Positions 25,849 through 33,385 of a stretch of DNA of 64,000 bases are shown here, piece after piece. The DNA is from a virus. The stretch covers positions 62,001 through 126,000 of the IMG/VR virus record IMGVR_UViG_3300030329_003696. The stretch is one strand, 5' to 3'. The translations under genes were made by a program, and so were the position numbers. Every line of letters begins with the position of its first letter. The first letter of the stretch is position 1. The notes under the pieces were generated by a model. That model was not told the DNA's origin. It saw nothing but the letters and a program-made list of their open reading frames with translations, and ran no database searches.

Positions 25849-26053
25849 CAAACCACTCCTTAATTCTTTTCCATAGGGATTTCTTGCGTCTAGGCGGCTT
25901 CGCGTTAGCCTCAAACCTTCGACGGCGTAATTCCATTATACTACATCTTTCTATTTTGTCAAGAGTCTCTTTGTGTTTTTCTAGAAAAAACTTTTGTGAT
26001 CTGTAAAATCCGCTATCGGATAATCCTGAGTCTCCTCTTAAATTACTTTTCAT
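25838..26053 (-). CDS. Small basic protein, 71 aa
   Basis: Arg/Lys-rich, helical (ELRRRRFEANAKPPRRKKSLW). Ends with an amphipathic helix. Could bind nucleic acid or membrane. Overlaps neighbours at both ends. Confidence 0.5.
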   Translation of the reverse strand: MKSNLRGDSGLSDSGFYRSQKFFLEKHKETLDKIERCSIMELRRRRFEANAKPPRRKKSLWKRIKEWFGAK

Positions 26054-26310
26054 TCTTCTGTTCCCATGACATATATTGGGGTGTGTTTGCCAATGTAAGA
26101 CGATATTGTGTTAAATTCAATCCATTCAAGAGCGTCGTTATAAGTCATGCCAGCTTCCACCATGCAGGCTTCCACCATGCTTGCGTAGCAGTATACAACT
26201 CTCTGAGAGTCGTGACCACAGGCAACGCCTATTATAGCATCGTCAAAACCATCGGCAAAGATTAATTCTTCTCCGTAAATATTTGAAAGTTTTTCTCTTA
26301 CACTAGACAT
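26050..26310 (-). CDS. Hypothetical protein, 86 aa
   Basis: Acidic; contains GFDDAIIGVACGHDSQRVVYCY, a phrase reminiscent of small conserved phage proteins of unknown function. Overlaps the phosphomannomutase gene by 8 bases. Confidence 0.6.
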   Translation of the reverse strand: MSSVREKLSNIYGEELIFADGFDDAIIGVACGHDSQRVVYCYASMVEACMVEAGMTYNDALEWIEFNTISSYIGKHTPIYVMGTEE

Positions 26311-27004
26311 AGTAACTATTTATTATGCTCCTTGTATCTTTCCAGCCATCGACTTGGTGGAATTTTTCTGACGCTCTTGAAATGGTGTAGTCGTTTCCTC
26401 CTTTGTGACACTTGTCTCCAAAGAAAATCGTCTCTCCTTTCATGTGTTGTAATACTTGGCTTTTGTCTTTCCCTTTGGGATATATATCTGTGCTAATTTC
26501 TCCACCTACATCGAACTGTAATCTTGGGTATCTAAGAGATAACCATTCTGCATTTTGTTCTCGCTCCTTAGTAAACTTGTCCCACAAGGCATATGCTTTT
26601 CGTTGTTTCTGTGTTGCCGTTCTACCAACCGTAGAGAAGTTTACCATTCCAATACGCTCCTCTATATTTTGCTCGGCCTTACCAAACCAAGGACTCCGCT
26701 CCGCTAGGATTAAAAGGTCAAGTCTTAGGTGTGCCGAGATAACCCATTTTGATTGATATATTAGCGAGTTGCGAATAAATAGCTGGTTTCCACAATTTTG
26801 GTATACTCCATTCATCAGTCTATATAGAGGCAATCCAACCTGTGATATTGTTTTGGGTTTGTCGGAGCCTGTAACTAGGAACACCTCGTCGCCGTTTGAT
26901 TGAACATCTAATACCCATTCCCCAAAAAACCTAGAAAACTCTGGATTAACTGGTTCTCTTGGGTTGGTTAGTGTTCCGTCTACATCAAACAGAAAATGTG
27001 TCAT
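26303..27004 (-). CDS. Phosphomannomutase, eukaryotic-type HAD enzyme
   Basis: Interconverts mannose-6-P and mannose-1-P. 233 residues with the HAD motif FDVDGTLT (6-13), a cap-domain stretch GMVNFSTVGR and GGEISTDIYPKGKDKSQVL, and the terminal FFGDKCHKGGNDYTI, all typical of the PMM1/PMM2 class (HAD-IIB) rather than bacterial ManB. Together with the MPI-like cupin, GMD and glycosyltransferase it outlines a GDP-mannose route; a GDP-mannose pyrophosphorylase was not seen. Confidence 0.8.
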   Translation of the reverse strand: MTHFLFDVDGTLTNPREPVNPEFSRFFGEWVLDVQSNGDEVFLVTGSDKPKTISQVGLPLYRLMNGVYQNCGNQLFIRNSLIYQSKWVISAHLRLDLLILAERSPWFGKAEQNIEERIGMVNFSTVGRTATQKQRKAYALWDKFTKEREQNAEWLSLRYPRLQFDVGGEISTDIYPKGKDKSQVLQHMKGETIFFGDKCHKGGNDYTISRASEKFHQVDGWKDTRSIINSYYV

Positions 27005-27186
27005 AGCTTCTTGAATATCTCTACTAAAAAATCTATAAGTAGGGGTTGAAATAAAAAAATAGAAAGGATCACAACAGCAAAGATGAACCCGCCCCAGTCT
27101 GTCTCGTCTTGCTCTCTAACAGTTTCAAGCCAACGGTCGTAGTCCCTTTTGGGATCAGTCTTGGGGGGTTGATACGGGTTCTTCAT
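27001..27186 (-). CDS. Small membrane protein, 61 aa
   Basis: A Pro-rich charged N-terminus, then one transmembrane helix (GFIFAVVILSIFLFQPLLIDF, about 33-53). Overlaps its upstream neighbour by 32 bases. Unrecognised. Confidence 0.5.
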   Translation of the reverse strand: MKNPYQPPKTDPKRDYDRWLETVREQDETDWGGFIFAVVILSIFLFQPLLIDFLVEIFKKL

Positions 27187-27445
27187 TTAACTTCTTGAAA
27201 TTGGCGGCAAACTCTTTGAACAATTTGACACCTTCTTCTCTGCTGGCCTGCCTTGCTATTGATTCCATTTCTCTTGGAGCCATCTCAACAAAACTTTCCA
27301 ACATCATGTGAATATCATTGATGTGCTGTTGTTGACCTACGAACGCCGACATTTGCCTGTCTGCCTTCTTTTCTAGTCTATATGACTCCCAGCACAACAC
27401 CCCGAGAAACAATAAGATTACGATGTTAAACTTATTCTCCTTCAT
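27155..27445 (-). CDS. Membrane-anchored helical protein, 96 aa
   Basis: An N-terminal transmembrane helix (FNIVILLFLGVLCWESY, 6-22) and a long helical soluble part. Plan resembles an inner-membrane spanin, but no partner lipoprotein was found. The next small gene upstream overlaps it by 14 bases. Confidence 0.55.
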   Translation of the reverse strand: MKENKFNIVILLFLGVLCWESYRLEKKADRQMSAFVGQQQHINDIHMMLESFVEMAPREMESIARQASREEGVKLFKEFAANFKKLNEEPVSTPQD

Positions 27446-27560
27446 TTTTCTTTCTCCTTTTAATGACCTTATTTTCTTCGTGCGTGAGCAGGAGGAACAT
27501 AAGGGTAGCTACGATTAACTCGATGCTCCATGCCAACAGGCCAGCTATAATTGCGTCCAT
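27432..27560 (-). CDS. Membrane peptide, 42 aa
   Basis: MDAIIAGLLAWSIELIVATL then FLLL, a single membrane helix, and a basic tail (KRRKKNEGE). It starts directly after the upstream stop. Unrecognised; one of several predicted membrane peptides in the window. Confidence 0.55.
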   Translation of the reverse strand: MDAIIAGLLAWSIELIVATLMFLLLTHEENKVIKRRKKNEGE

Positions 27561-27842
27561 TTACACAAACTTAAAAACTAGGTAGCCAACGATTACAGCG
27601 GCGATGATTAGGAATAACCATTTTCTTTTTGCCGCCACTGCGTATATTTTTTCTTTTAGTGCGTGTATTTTTTCAATTCGGTAATTTCGCTTGGCCTCAC
27701 GTTTTTTCCGTCTGTCCTCCCAGCGTTGACGGCGGGACTCAAGTCTTTCCTCTCGCTTGGTTTTTTCTTCAGGGGTTTCGTCCACTGGTGCAACCTCTAA
27801 GTCGTCACCACCTCGGATAAAATCTACTATCCAGTTAAACAT
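27561..27842 (-). CDS. Tail-anchored charged coiled-coil protein, 93 aa
   Basis: Residues 25-60 are almost all E, K and R (coiled coil); the C-terminal 20 residues (WLFLIIAAVIVGYLVFKFV) are a transmembrane anchor. A cytoplasmic domain tethered at its C-terminus is predicted. Function unknown. Confidence 0.58.
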   Translation of the reverse strand: MFNWIVDFIRGGDDLEVAPVDETPEEKTKREERLESRRQRWEDRRKKREAKRNYRIEKIHALKEKIYAVAAKRKWLFLIIAAVIVGYLVFKFV

Positions 27843-27850
27843 TAAATTAT

Positions 27851-28090
27851 CTATTTATTCTCCTTGTAATTTTGTTTGTTGTCTTCGTAGTATTGTTTAT
27901 TCTCTAGTACAGAAGTTGCCTCGTGTTCATGCTTAAAATAATGCTTGAATTGTTTGTATAGTGCTTTCACCTGCTCAAATGCTTCTTCTTCGCATATCTT
28001 GCCGCCTTGCTCCAAGTCACATATGATAGACATCTGTATATTAAAGGCTCTAAAGGGGTCATCGTACTTTTCAAATTTGAATTTACTCAT
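27851..28090 (-). CDS. Hypothetical protein, 79 aa
   Basis: Acidic, helical (CEEEAFEQVKALYKQFKHYF), Lys/Asn-rich end. Start overlaps the dipeptidase stop. Unrecognised. Confidence 0.52.
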   Translation of the reverse strand: MSKFKFEKYDDPFRAFNIQMSIICDLEQGGKICEEEAFEQVKALYKQFKHYFKHEHEATSVLENKQYYEDNKQNYKENK

Positions 28091-29322
28091 TATCTCCAGC
28101 CTTCACGCAACACTCTTAAAGCATTACCTCCTAAAAACTTAGCTATTACTTCGTCTGAATATTTTTGTTTTCCAAGCCCGCTTGTGAGACACTTAAGATA
28201 CTTCGTTATTCTCGGAATCTCTGACATATCTGTGATCTCGTCTGGTGGATCGGTGAAGCCATCAAAGTCCGTGCCGATGCCAACAATGTCTGAACCACCA
28301 ATCTTCATGGCGTGTTCTAAAGTTCTTTCAATATATTTAATCCCTAAAGGTGAGTCAACGGGACTAATCCAGTAGTTCATAAAGATAATACCTAGAACGC
28401 CTCCGTGTTGGCTAAACCATTCTAGCTCCCAGTCGTGTAGGTTGTACGGGTCTGGGTTTACCTCGAAAACTCCTGTATGACTGCTTATGACTCGGTTCTG
28501 CCTGTCCCCAACAATTTCGTAGACCTGCGACCTAGCCTTTGGTGTGCAGTGTGCGATGTCTATAATCATACTTAGTTCACACATACGCTCTACAACCTTC
28601 TTGCCTATCTCGGAAAGACCTACGTTCATATCCCAGTTAGCCATGAGCTTCTTCCAGTTGCCCCTTTTGATGCCATAGTTGGGGTACGGAAACACTGGGT
28701 GTGCGACGAGGTTGGGATAGAAGTGTGCAAGTGTCAGATACGCTACGCCTCTCTCAGCAAAATAGTCTAGGTGCTGTAATATTTCAGCTTCCTTCACTCT
28801 CATATCTGTTGAGGTTTCGCAATCAACACCCTGTAGACTATGACCCCCTTCAATAGAGTGAATCATAGCAATGTGATTGTTTTCAATACACTGTGTAAGT
28901 TCGTGATTGTTCTTAACTATACATACCGGCTTAGATTTTGAGAAATCTATTTTATTATTATATTCAGTTATATGCTTCTCCATGTCGTCAATCATGTTGA
29001 CGGTAGCATCAAAGTAAAAGGGATCAAAAACCCTTCTTCTTACACTCGGTGCTAGGGCTAGTGCCAGCTTCACTAAACTCTGGTCTTCGAGCCATTCCCT
29101 TTCTGGTATATAGCAAGTAGAGAGAATAATATCTACTCCACCCTTCTCCACTAGGGGAAATGTAGTACGCTGACTTAGAGGCCAGAACGCTCTTTTGAAC
29201 AGGCCAGCCAGAAACTTGGTTTTGCTGGCAGAGAGATCCCTGTCTAGTAAGAAACGCTTGAGTACAGCATGGTTGTGTAAGTCAACAACCGTAGAATTTT
29301 TATGTAAGTCTTGCCAATTCAT
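28090..29322 (-). CDS. Membrane dipeptidase family (peptidase M19)
   Basis: 410 residues of the amidohydrolase fold. Metal ligands are in the right order: H16 and H18 in DLHNH, E in HSIEGGHS (about 158), H in DIAHC, H in ISSHTG, and D in GIGTDFDGF. The C-terminal GGNALRVLRE is the family end motif. M19 enzymes split dipeptides, including D-amino acid forms. No signal peptide is seen, so it would act in the cytoplasm. Why a phage carries it is unclear: peptidoglycan-peptide turnover or antibiotic-like peptide removal are options. Confidence 0.83.
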   Translation of the reverse strand: MNWQDLHKNSTVVDLHNHAVLKRFLLDRDLSASKTKFLAGLFKRAFWPLSQRTTFPLVEKGGVDIILSTCYIPEREWLEDQSLVKLALALAPSVRRRVFDPFYFDATVNMIDDMEKHITEYNNKIDFSKSKPVCIVKNNHELTQCIENNHIAMIHSIEGGHSLQGVDCETSTDMRVKEAEILQHLDYFAERGVAYLTLAHFYPNLVAHPVFPYPNYGIKRGNWKKLMANWDMNVGLSEIGKKVVERMCELSMIIDIAHCTPKARSQVYEIVGDRQNRVISSHTGVFEVNPDPYNLHDWELEWFSQHGGVLGIIFMNYWISPVDSPLGIKYIERTLEHAMKIGGSDIVGIGTDFDGFTDPPDEITDMSEIPRITKYLKCLTSGLGKQKYSDEVIAKFLGGNALRVLREGWR

Positions 29323-29324
29323 TT

Positions 29325-29819
29325 TTAGTCACCTATATATTCGTGAGAGTAGCAGACACGAAGTGATAGCGACTCCTTGATCATATTGTTGTAATTCTTT
29401 TTTCTGTTAAGGTTGTCGGGTCTGGCTTTCCCGTTCTTGCTTGTGGGTCGCCAGATGTCCTTCCCGTTTCTATACTCTCCAAGTTTTATATTTGCGGTTT
29501 TTGAAAAGAACCGCTTATCTTCCGATCTTAAAATCTTACCGATACATTCTGACATTCTATTACCAATGCCCATTCCTTGATAGTCAGACAGAACAACCAG
29601 TCGATGTTCCCTCCAAGCGTTTTTTAATGAACCGCTAGGCATAGCAAGAACCGAGTTAAATGCAACAGGATTTTCCCAAAGGTAGGCAACCCAACAGCGA
29701 GCCGCTTTATTTAATGTCTCTCCTAAGTAGTGATGTTTCTTAAATAATGCCCAATACTTTTCCTTAAGTTCTTTTGGTACTTCGTATACTTCTAGCTCTA
29801 TGGCTGGTCTTTTAAACAT
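29325..29819 (-). CDS. GNAT-like acetyltransferase paired with ABC ATPase
   Basis: 164 residues; LVVLSDYQGMGIGNRMSECI (about 83-102) is the acetyl-CoA loop of the GNAT fold. The ATG at 29819 overlaps the stop of the ABC-ATPase gene (TAATG), so the two are translationally coupled. Proteins that fuse these two domains are known (COG2401-type); here they appear as two genes. Substrate unknown. Confidence 0.66.
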   Translation of the reverse strand: MFKRPAIELEVYEVPKELKEKYWALFKKHHYLGETLNKAARCWVAYLWENPVAFNSVLAMPSGSLKNAWREHRLVVLSDYQGMGIGNRMSECIGKILRSEDKRFFSKTANIKLGEYRNGKDIWRPTSKNGKARPDNLNRKKNYNNMIKESLSLRVCYSHEYIGD

Positions 29820-30439
29820 TAGAGTATCTCTATCCTCGCTACCTTTTTTAAGGAATCTCTTGGGTCGTCGTTTACAAATCGTTCGCCACTGTCGCAATCA
29901 AAAACCCAATCGGGTTCTATCCACTCAATTATATCTTTATGGCAGGAACATAAAACAACATTCTTAATACCCTTGCGTCTAATATATTTACTGAGTGCGA
30001 CCGACAAACTCTTTGCCGTTTCCCTGTTTACCTCTGAGGTAAATTCGTCTAGCATCATTCCATCTTGTAGTTTTCTAGCTACGGTGGCACGATACTTTTC
30101 ACCGTTACTAAGAACGTGGAAGGGTTTACATAGTGTAGGCACTGATGCCAACCCACACGCAAATAGTTTTTCAATAGCTTCGTCTGGTGTTTCAAAGTGT
30201 GAAACAACAGCCTTATCTCGTACCCAAGTGGTCTGTTTGTGAACTAAACCAAAGTGGTGACTTAAAATTTGACTTTTGCCAGAACCACTGGCTCCCACTA
30301 TCATCCCTATATTATAGGGTTCAGTCGGCTGGAGAAACTCCGGTATCTCCGTAGTAATTGTTCCGTCAAACTCTAGGTCGAACGCTTGAGCTACCTTTTC
30401 AGTAAACTCATCTGGCTGGATACTAATACTTAATTTCAT
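29819..30439 (-). CDS. ABC-type ATPase, COG2401-like
   Basis: 206 residues with Walker A GASGSGKS (about 49-56), ABC signature LSNGEKYR (about 111-118), Walker B MMLDEFTS (about 128-135) and H-loop CSCHKD. There are no membrane segments, so it is a soluble ABC ATPase, not a transporter. First gene of a two-gene unit with the GNAT protein, behind a strong promoter. Possible nucleic-acid or modification role. Confidence 0.78.
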   Translation of the reverse strand: MKLSISIQPDEFTEKVAQAFDLEFDGTITTEIPEFLQPTEPYNIGMIVGASGSGKSQILSHHFGLVHKQTTWVRDKAVVSHFETPDEAIEKLFACGLASVPTLCKPFHVLSNGEKYRATVARKLQDGMMLDEFTSEVNRETAKSLSVALSKYIRRKGIKNVVLCSCHKDIIEWIEPDWVFDCDSGERFVNDDPRDSLKKVARIEIL

Positions 30440-30465
30440 GCTAATCTCCTAATTTCGGCTACTCT

Positions 30466-30494
30466 ATTATAGTCTAGTATCGGTTAATTGTCAA
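30466..30494 (-). promoter_or_regulatory. Sigma-70 promoter with CCGAT spacer
   Basis: TTGACA, 17-base spacer ATTAACCGATACTAGAC, TATAAT; 27 bases before the ABC-ATPase gene. Confidence 0.8.
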
Positions 30495-30526
30495 TAGGTT
30501 CTTTATAATTTTTCAAGTATTTTTTG

Positions 30527-30724
30527 TTAATTATCTTCTTCTAGGGACTCGCGTATAAGCTCGATCAGATCGTTCAACTCTTTGGGTGTTACTTCAATAC
30601 CTTGTTCGGCCATACTCTGTCGTATCATGGATGGGTTCTGTCGGTATTCGTCTACTGCATTTTGAAGTCTTTGGTGATTGTTACTAACAAACTCTAACCA
30701 AGTCTTTCTTATCCGTTCATCCAT
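30527..30724 (-). CDS. Small acidic helical protein, 65 aa
   Basis: Helical throughout; ends DLIELIRESLEEDN. Overlaps the HNH gene by 16 bases. Unrecognised. Confidence 0.55.
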   Translation of the reverse strand: MDERIRKTWLEFVSNNHQRLQNAVDEYRQNPSMIRQSMAEQGIEVTPKELNDLIELIRESLEEDN

Positions 30725-31197
30725 TTGTCAGCCCCTTCTGGTAGGATACACTTTACTCCAAAAAAATGTTCCAACTGTTGGATCATCTTGTCTCGATATT
30801 CATCAAGCATGAAACTTGACTTCATTTGGTTAGCGTCAAATGATGCTAAACCGCAGTTCTCTATGTCGCTTGTTCCACCTTTACTCAGCGGTACTATGTG
30901 ATCTAACGAATACTGCTTTGAGTCCATCAGGTCTATCTTTTCTCCTGATAGGTAACAGTATGGATTTGCTTCCAGTTTATCTCTTAACTCTTTATTGGTA
31001 AACTTTTTCACAATCTTATCTCCAAATTCTTTTCTTTCTGCTTTTGACTGAGTTCTAGCGAAGTTACAGTGTTTTCTATGAATTACTCTTGCGATTGTTA
31101 GTTTATGATGCTTGGTGTCTGTCATTGACTTTCTATTAAAAGTTTTTGGCTTCTCGTACATAAATCTACTAACTTTTTTCATCAATACTTTATTCAT
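30709..31197 (-). CDS. HNH endonuclease family protein
   Basis: 162 residues. The HNH core is visible: CYLSGEKIDLMDSKQYSLDH (C pair partner and H), IVPLSKGG, then ENCGLASFDANQMKSSF (N and final H-equivalent Q/N). The basic N-terminal half may bind DNA. It may be a free-standing homing-type nuclease. It lies directly after the UV endonuclease gene. Confidence 0.75.
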   Translation of the reverse strand: MNKVLMKKVSRFMYEKPKTFNRKSMTDTKHHKLTIARVIHRKHCNFARTQSKAERKEFGDKIVKKFTNKELRDKLEANPYCYLSGEKIDLMDSKQYSLDHIVPLSKGGTSDIENCGLASFDANQMKSSFMLDEYRDKMIQQLEHFFGVKCILPEGADKWMNG

Positions 31198-31208
31198 TTG
31201 TCAGCTCC

Positions 31209-32120
31209 TTAGTGTAGTGCGTACATGGACTTAGCGTTCTTGAGATGTGAGGCACAGGCACGAATCGCTGCGTCCTTAGACTTGAGTTCGATGTCCCAGT
31301 CGTAGTCATCGCTACATGGAAAATCTACGGGCATGTCTGCGTGACTGCGTGGATTGGTCTTGTCAGGATGTGACTCACTGTAATGAAACAGTGGTTTGCA
31401 AGGCCAAGTCTCTGCACACTCTAGGTAAGTATTCTTGGCTGACGGATTGCACTTGTCGTGCAGGTTGTCGTATGTGATAGGTAAGCTAAAATACTTGAGC
31501 AGGTTATCTACATTCCAGCAACCTTTGTCTTCGTTCTCTAAGACTAAACGAGAAGTTACGCTTTGATCGCACTGGTTTAGGTTAGACATGAAGCGAGCAG
31601 CGATGTCAGCGAGATCGCCCTTAGTACAGTTGACATGGATGTTGATAGGGTTGTAGTAGCTACGCTCACAGCCTAGCTGATCCATGACCCAGCCATGATG
31701 GTTGAGTTCTAGGATCGTCTTATCTACTGACCCTTGATTCTCGCTTGCAAGCACGTTAAACTGGTCAGGATGCGTAGATAACCGCACGCCCCAGAAGTTC
31801 TTGTTTTCCCATGCGGTATCGTTGAGAGTTTCCATGATAGCTTCGTACTGAGGTACGTCTGAGATGTCGTAACCGAACTCAGGATGTGTTAGCACAGGGA
31901 ACAGATTGCTTGAAATGCGATAGCCCCAGCGGTTTTGCCAGCAGTGCAGGATAGCAAGTCTAGTGACTTTGACATTATTGAGCCAGCGTGAGCCTAGCTC
32001 GTTGAGTGCGTGAGAGACACTGTGCTGACTGCACAGGTCATTGTAACGCTTCCATGTCATGGTCTGGAAGGAGTGGCCTTGTTCTTTGAGTTCGTTACTG
32101 ATGCAACATAGATTGTACAT
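31209..32120 (-). CDS. UV-damage endonuclease (UvdE/UvsE)
   Basis: A repair enzyme that nicks 5' of UV photoproducts. 303 residues of the TIM-barrel UVDE family: RLSTHPDQFNVLAS (about 111-124), LVLENEDKG, ITYDNLHDKC and HYSESHPDK carry the metal-binding H, E and D residues. It has its own promoter. It fits a phage exposed to sunlight. Confidence 0.88.
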   Translation of the reverse strand: MYNLCCISNELKEQGHSFQTMTWKRYNDLCSQHSVSHALNELGSRWLNNVKVTRLAILHCWQNRWGYRISSNLFPVLTHPEFGYDISDVPQYEAIMETLNDTAWENKNFWGVRLSTHPDQFNVLASENQGSVDKTILELNHHGWVMDQLGCERSYYNPINIHVNCTKGDLADIAARFMSNLNQCDQSVTSRLVLENEDKGCWNVDNLLKYFSLPITYDNLHDKCNPSAKNTYLECAETWPCKPLFHYSESHPDKTNPRSHADMPVDFPCSDDYDWDIELKSKDAAIRACASHLKNAKSMYALH

Positions 32121-32154
32121 ACTTGTCTCCTGTTAGTTGGTTAGTATCCACTGT

Positions 32155-32183
32155 ATTATAATTTATCTATCGGCAGATGTCAA
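32155..32183 (-). promoter_or_regulatory. Sigma-70 promoter with GCCGATA spacer
   Basis: TTGACA, 17-base spacer TCTGCCGATAGATAAAT, TATAAT; 35 bases before the UV endonuclease gene. Confidence 0.85.
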
Positions 32184-32223
32184 TAGGTATCTTTAATTTA
32201 TTTTAAATATTTGCGTACCGACA

Positions 32224-32478
32224 GCGTTTATACCTACGAAGAACTATGAAAGCCAGTAGGTATATGGTAGTGTTTATAGGCAGTATCTTACAAGCTAATG
32301 GAAATTTTTTGCTAAAACCGAAGTTATCTTCGTAGGTCTAGGTTGCTCGCCAGCATTGCCTAGATTTAATTTTTCGATACCTCTGAGTGGTCGGACACTC
32401 AACTGCAACCTATACTTCTCAATGGGTCAGGAACGCAAGACTGCACCCAGTTACGTCTTTATACAAATCTATGAGAAG
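32224..32478 (-). ncRNA. Structured RNA, copy A of a two-copy family (about 255 nt)
   Basis: No gene here. The region is homologous to 54955-55212 in pattern: ATTTGTATAAAG near the 5' end, TCTAGG...CCTAGA in the middle, GGTATAAA at the 3' end. Stems visible: CTTCTCA/TGAGAAG, TGGGT/ACCCA, GAGTG/CACTC, TCTAGG/CCTAGA, and a long terminal stem CCTACGAAGA/TCTTCGTAGG. Several stems keep pairing with changed bases in copy B. It lies just downstream of tRNA-Leu and may be co-transcribed from the 33.08 kb promoter. Not identified with any known RNA class. Confidence 0.72.
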
Positions 32479-32534
32479 CGATAATACTGAACTACCATTA
32501 TTATCTAATCATTATATTTAATCATTATATTTAA

Positions 32535-32619
32535 TCTCGATGGAGGGGATCGAACCCTCACTCCCAATAAGGGAACCGGATTTTAAGTCCGATGCGTCTG
32601 CCTATTCCGCCACATCGAG
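32535..32619 (-). tRNA. tRNA-Leu (anticodon TAA)
   Basis: 85 bases: acceptor CTCGATG/CATCGAG, anticodon loop CTTAAAA, long variable arm, T-loop GGTTCGATCC. CCA is not encoded. It reads UUA/UUG, frequent in this AT-rich genome. Confidence 0.95.
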
Positions 32620-32814
32620 TTAGTCTTTTCTGAAGAACTTTTTAAATGTGTTCCAGAGAAAACTTTTTATCACGCTTTTATGGACGATCCTTCCCCCTTC
32701 TTCTTTGAGTCCAAAGTGTTCCAAAGAGCAGTCTTTACAATACCAAAGATGACATATCCTACAGCGGTAGGACTGGTTAATTTCAATCTCTTTGTCGCAA
32801 CTTTCACATTTCAT
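32620..32814 (-). CDS. Small double zinc-knuckle protein, 64 aa
   Basis: CxxC (CESC), CxxC (CRIC) and HLWYCKDC in the first 30 residues form a treble-clef or RING-like zinc site; the C-terminus is basic. It sits inside the tRNA cluster between tRNA-Arg and tRNA-Leu. Function unknown. Confidence 0.62.
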   Translation of the reverse strand: MKCESCDKEIEINQSYRCRICHLWYCKDCSLEHFGLKEEGGRIVHKSVIKSFLWNTFKKFFRKD

Positions 32815-32817
32815 AAG

Positions 32818-32889
32818 TAGCTCGACGAGGAATCGAACCTCGAACTAGGGTTTAGAAGACCCTTGTTATATCCGTTTAACTATCGAGCC
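32818..32889 (-). tRNA. tRNA-Arg (anticodon TCT)
   Basis: 72 bases: acceptor GGCTCGA/TCGAGCT, anticodon loop CTTCTAA, T-loop GGTTCGATTCC. CCA not encoded. Reads AGA/AGG codons. Confidence 0.94.
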
Positions 32890-32894
32890 AGAAG

Positions 32895-32967
32895 TCCGGC
32901 AGGGTGGAATCGAACCACCGACTCCCGCTTTATAAGAACGACGCTCTAACCCCTGAGCTACTGCCGG
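32895..32967 (-). tRNA. tRNA-Ile (anticodon TAT)
   Basis: 73 bases: acceptor CCGGCAG/CTGCCGG, anticodon loop CTTATAA, T-loop GGTTCGATTCC. A TAT anticodon reads AUA directly, without needing lysidine modification. CCA not encoded. Confidence 0.92.
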
Positions 32968-33055
32968 TTCACGGAGGTTGTCGCCCTGATTATTCTCAGC
33001 CGTTGCACTTTTAAGCAACCGAACACTTAGTGAGAACAGCGGTGTGTCCTGTATT

Positions 33056-33084
33056 ATTATATTCAATCTATCGTCATTTGTCAA
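33056..33084 (-). promoter_or_regulatory. Sigma-70 promoter for tRNA-Ile/Arg/Leu unit
   Basis: TTGACA, 17-base spacer with GACGATA, TATAAT, directly after the tmRNA terminator. Confidence 0.83.
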
Positions 33085-33106
33085 TGGGTTCTTTAGATAA
33101 TTTCAT

Positions 33107-33139
33107 AAAAAAAGCCAGCTTTGGTAACAAGGTGCTGGC
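33107..33139 (-). terminator. Terminator of tmRNA unit
   Basis: GCCAGC and GCTGGC pair around a 14-base loop, followed by seven T. Ends the tRNA-Glu/tmRNA transcript. Confidence 0.88.
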
Positions 33140-33385
33140 AAACCCCGTGACCTACGAATAGGTCAGTCGGCCACCTAAGCGGCCATTGCGTAATTCTCTA
33201 CGCCGTTTAAAGTTGTGATAGATTTTTAGCGTAGCCCTTCTATCAACTACGACATGCAGTCATTAACTACGCAACCAGTCGATACCATTACGCCCCCATG
33301 AGTTGGCAAGTGGAGGCGGGGAGAATCGAACTCCCGTCCTGCATTGGTTCACTAATAACGTCTACATGCTTATGCCCGAAGGCAG
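33140..33385 (-). ncRNA. ssrA: Circularly permuted (two-piece) tmRNA
   Basis: The acceptor piece comes first (33385-33311): UUCG hairpin, the tmRNA signature AAGCATGTAGAC, T-arm GGGAGTTCGATTCTCCC, acceptor strand CGCCTCC plus A. After a 13-base spacer comes the coding piece, starting GGGGGCGTAATGGTATCGAC (33297), whose first 7 bases pair with CGCCTCC. A pseudoknot follows (TGATAGA/TCTATCA, GCGTAG/CTACGC). Then comes a tag frame read as GVENYAMAA with TAG at 33177-33175; GGC after TTTAAAC is the likely resume codon. The mature 3' end of the coding piece is uncertain. CCA is not encoded. Adjacent to tRNA-Glu, with a terminator behind. Confidence 0.9.

Noticed and set aside
32224-32478. Group I intron, RNase P RNA or 6S RNA
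   Set aside because: No P3/P7 core, no RNase P signature bases and no single long hairpin were found; the two copies do not interrupt genes.
32866-33084. Open frame of 72 codons on the minus strand across the tRNA cluster
   Set aside because: It is read through tRNA-Ile and the tRNA promoter; the structure explains the sequence better than a protein.
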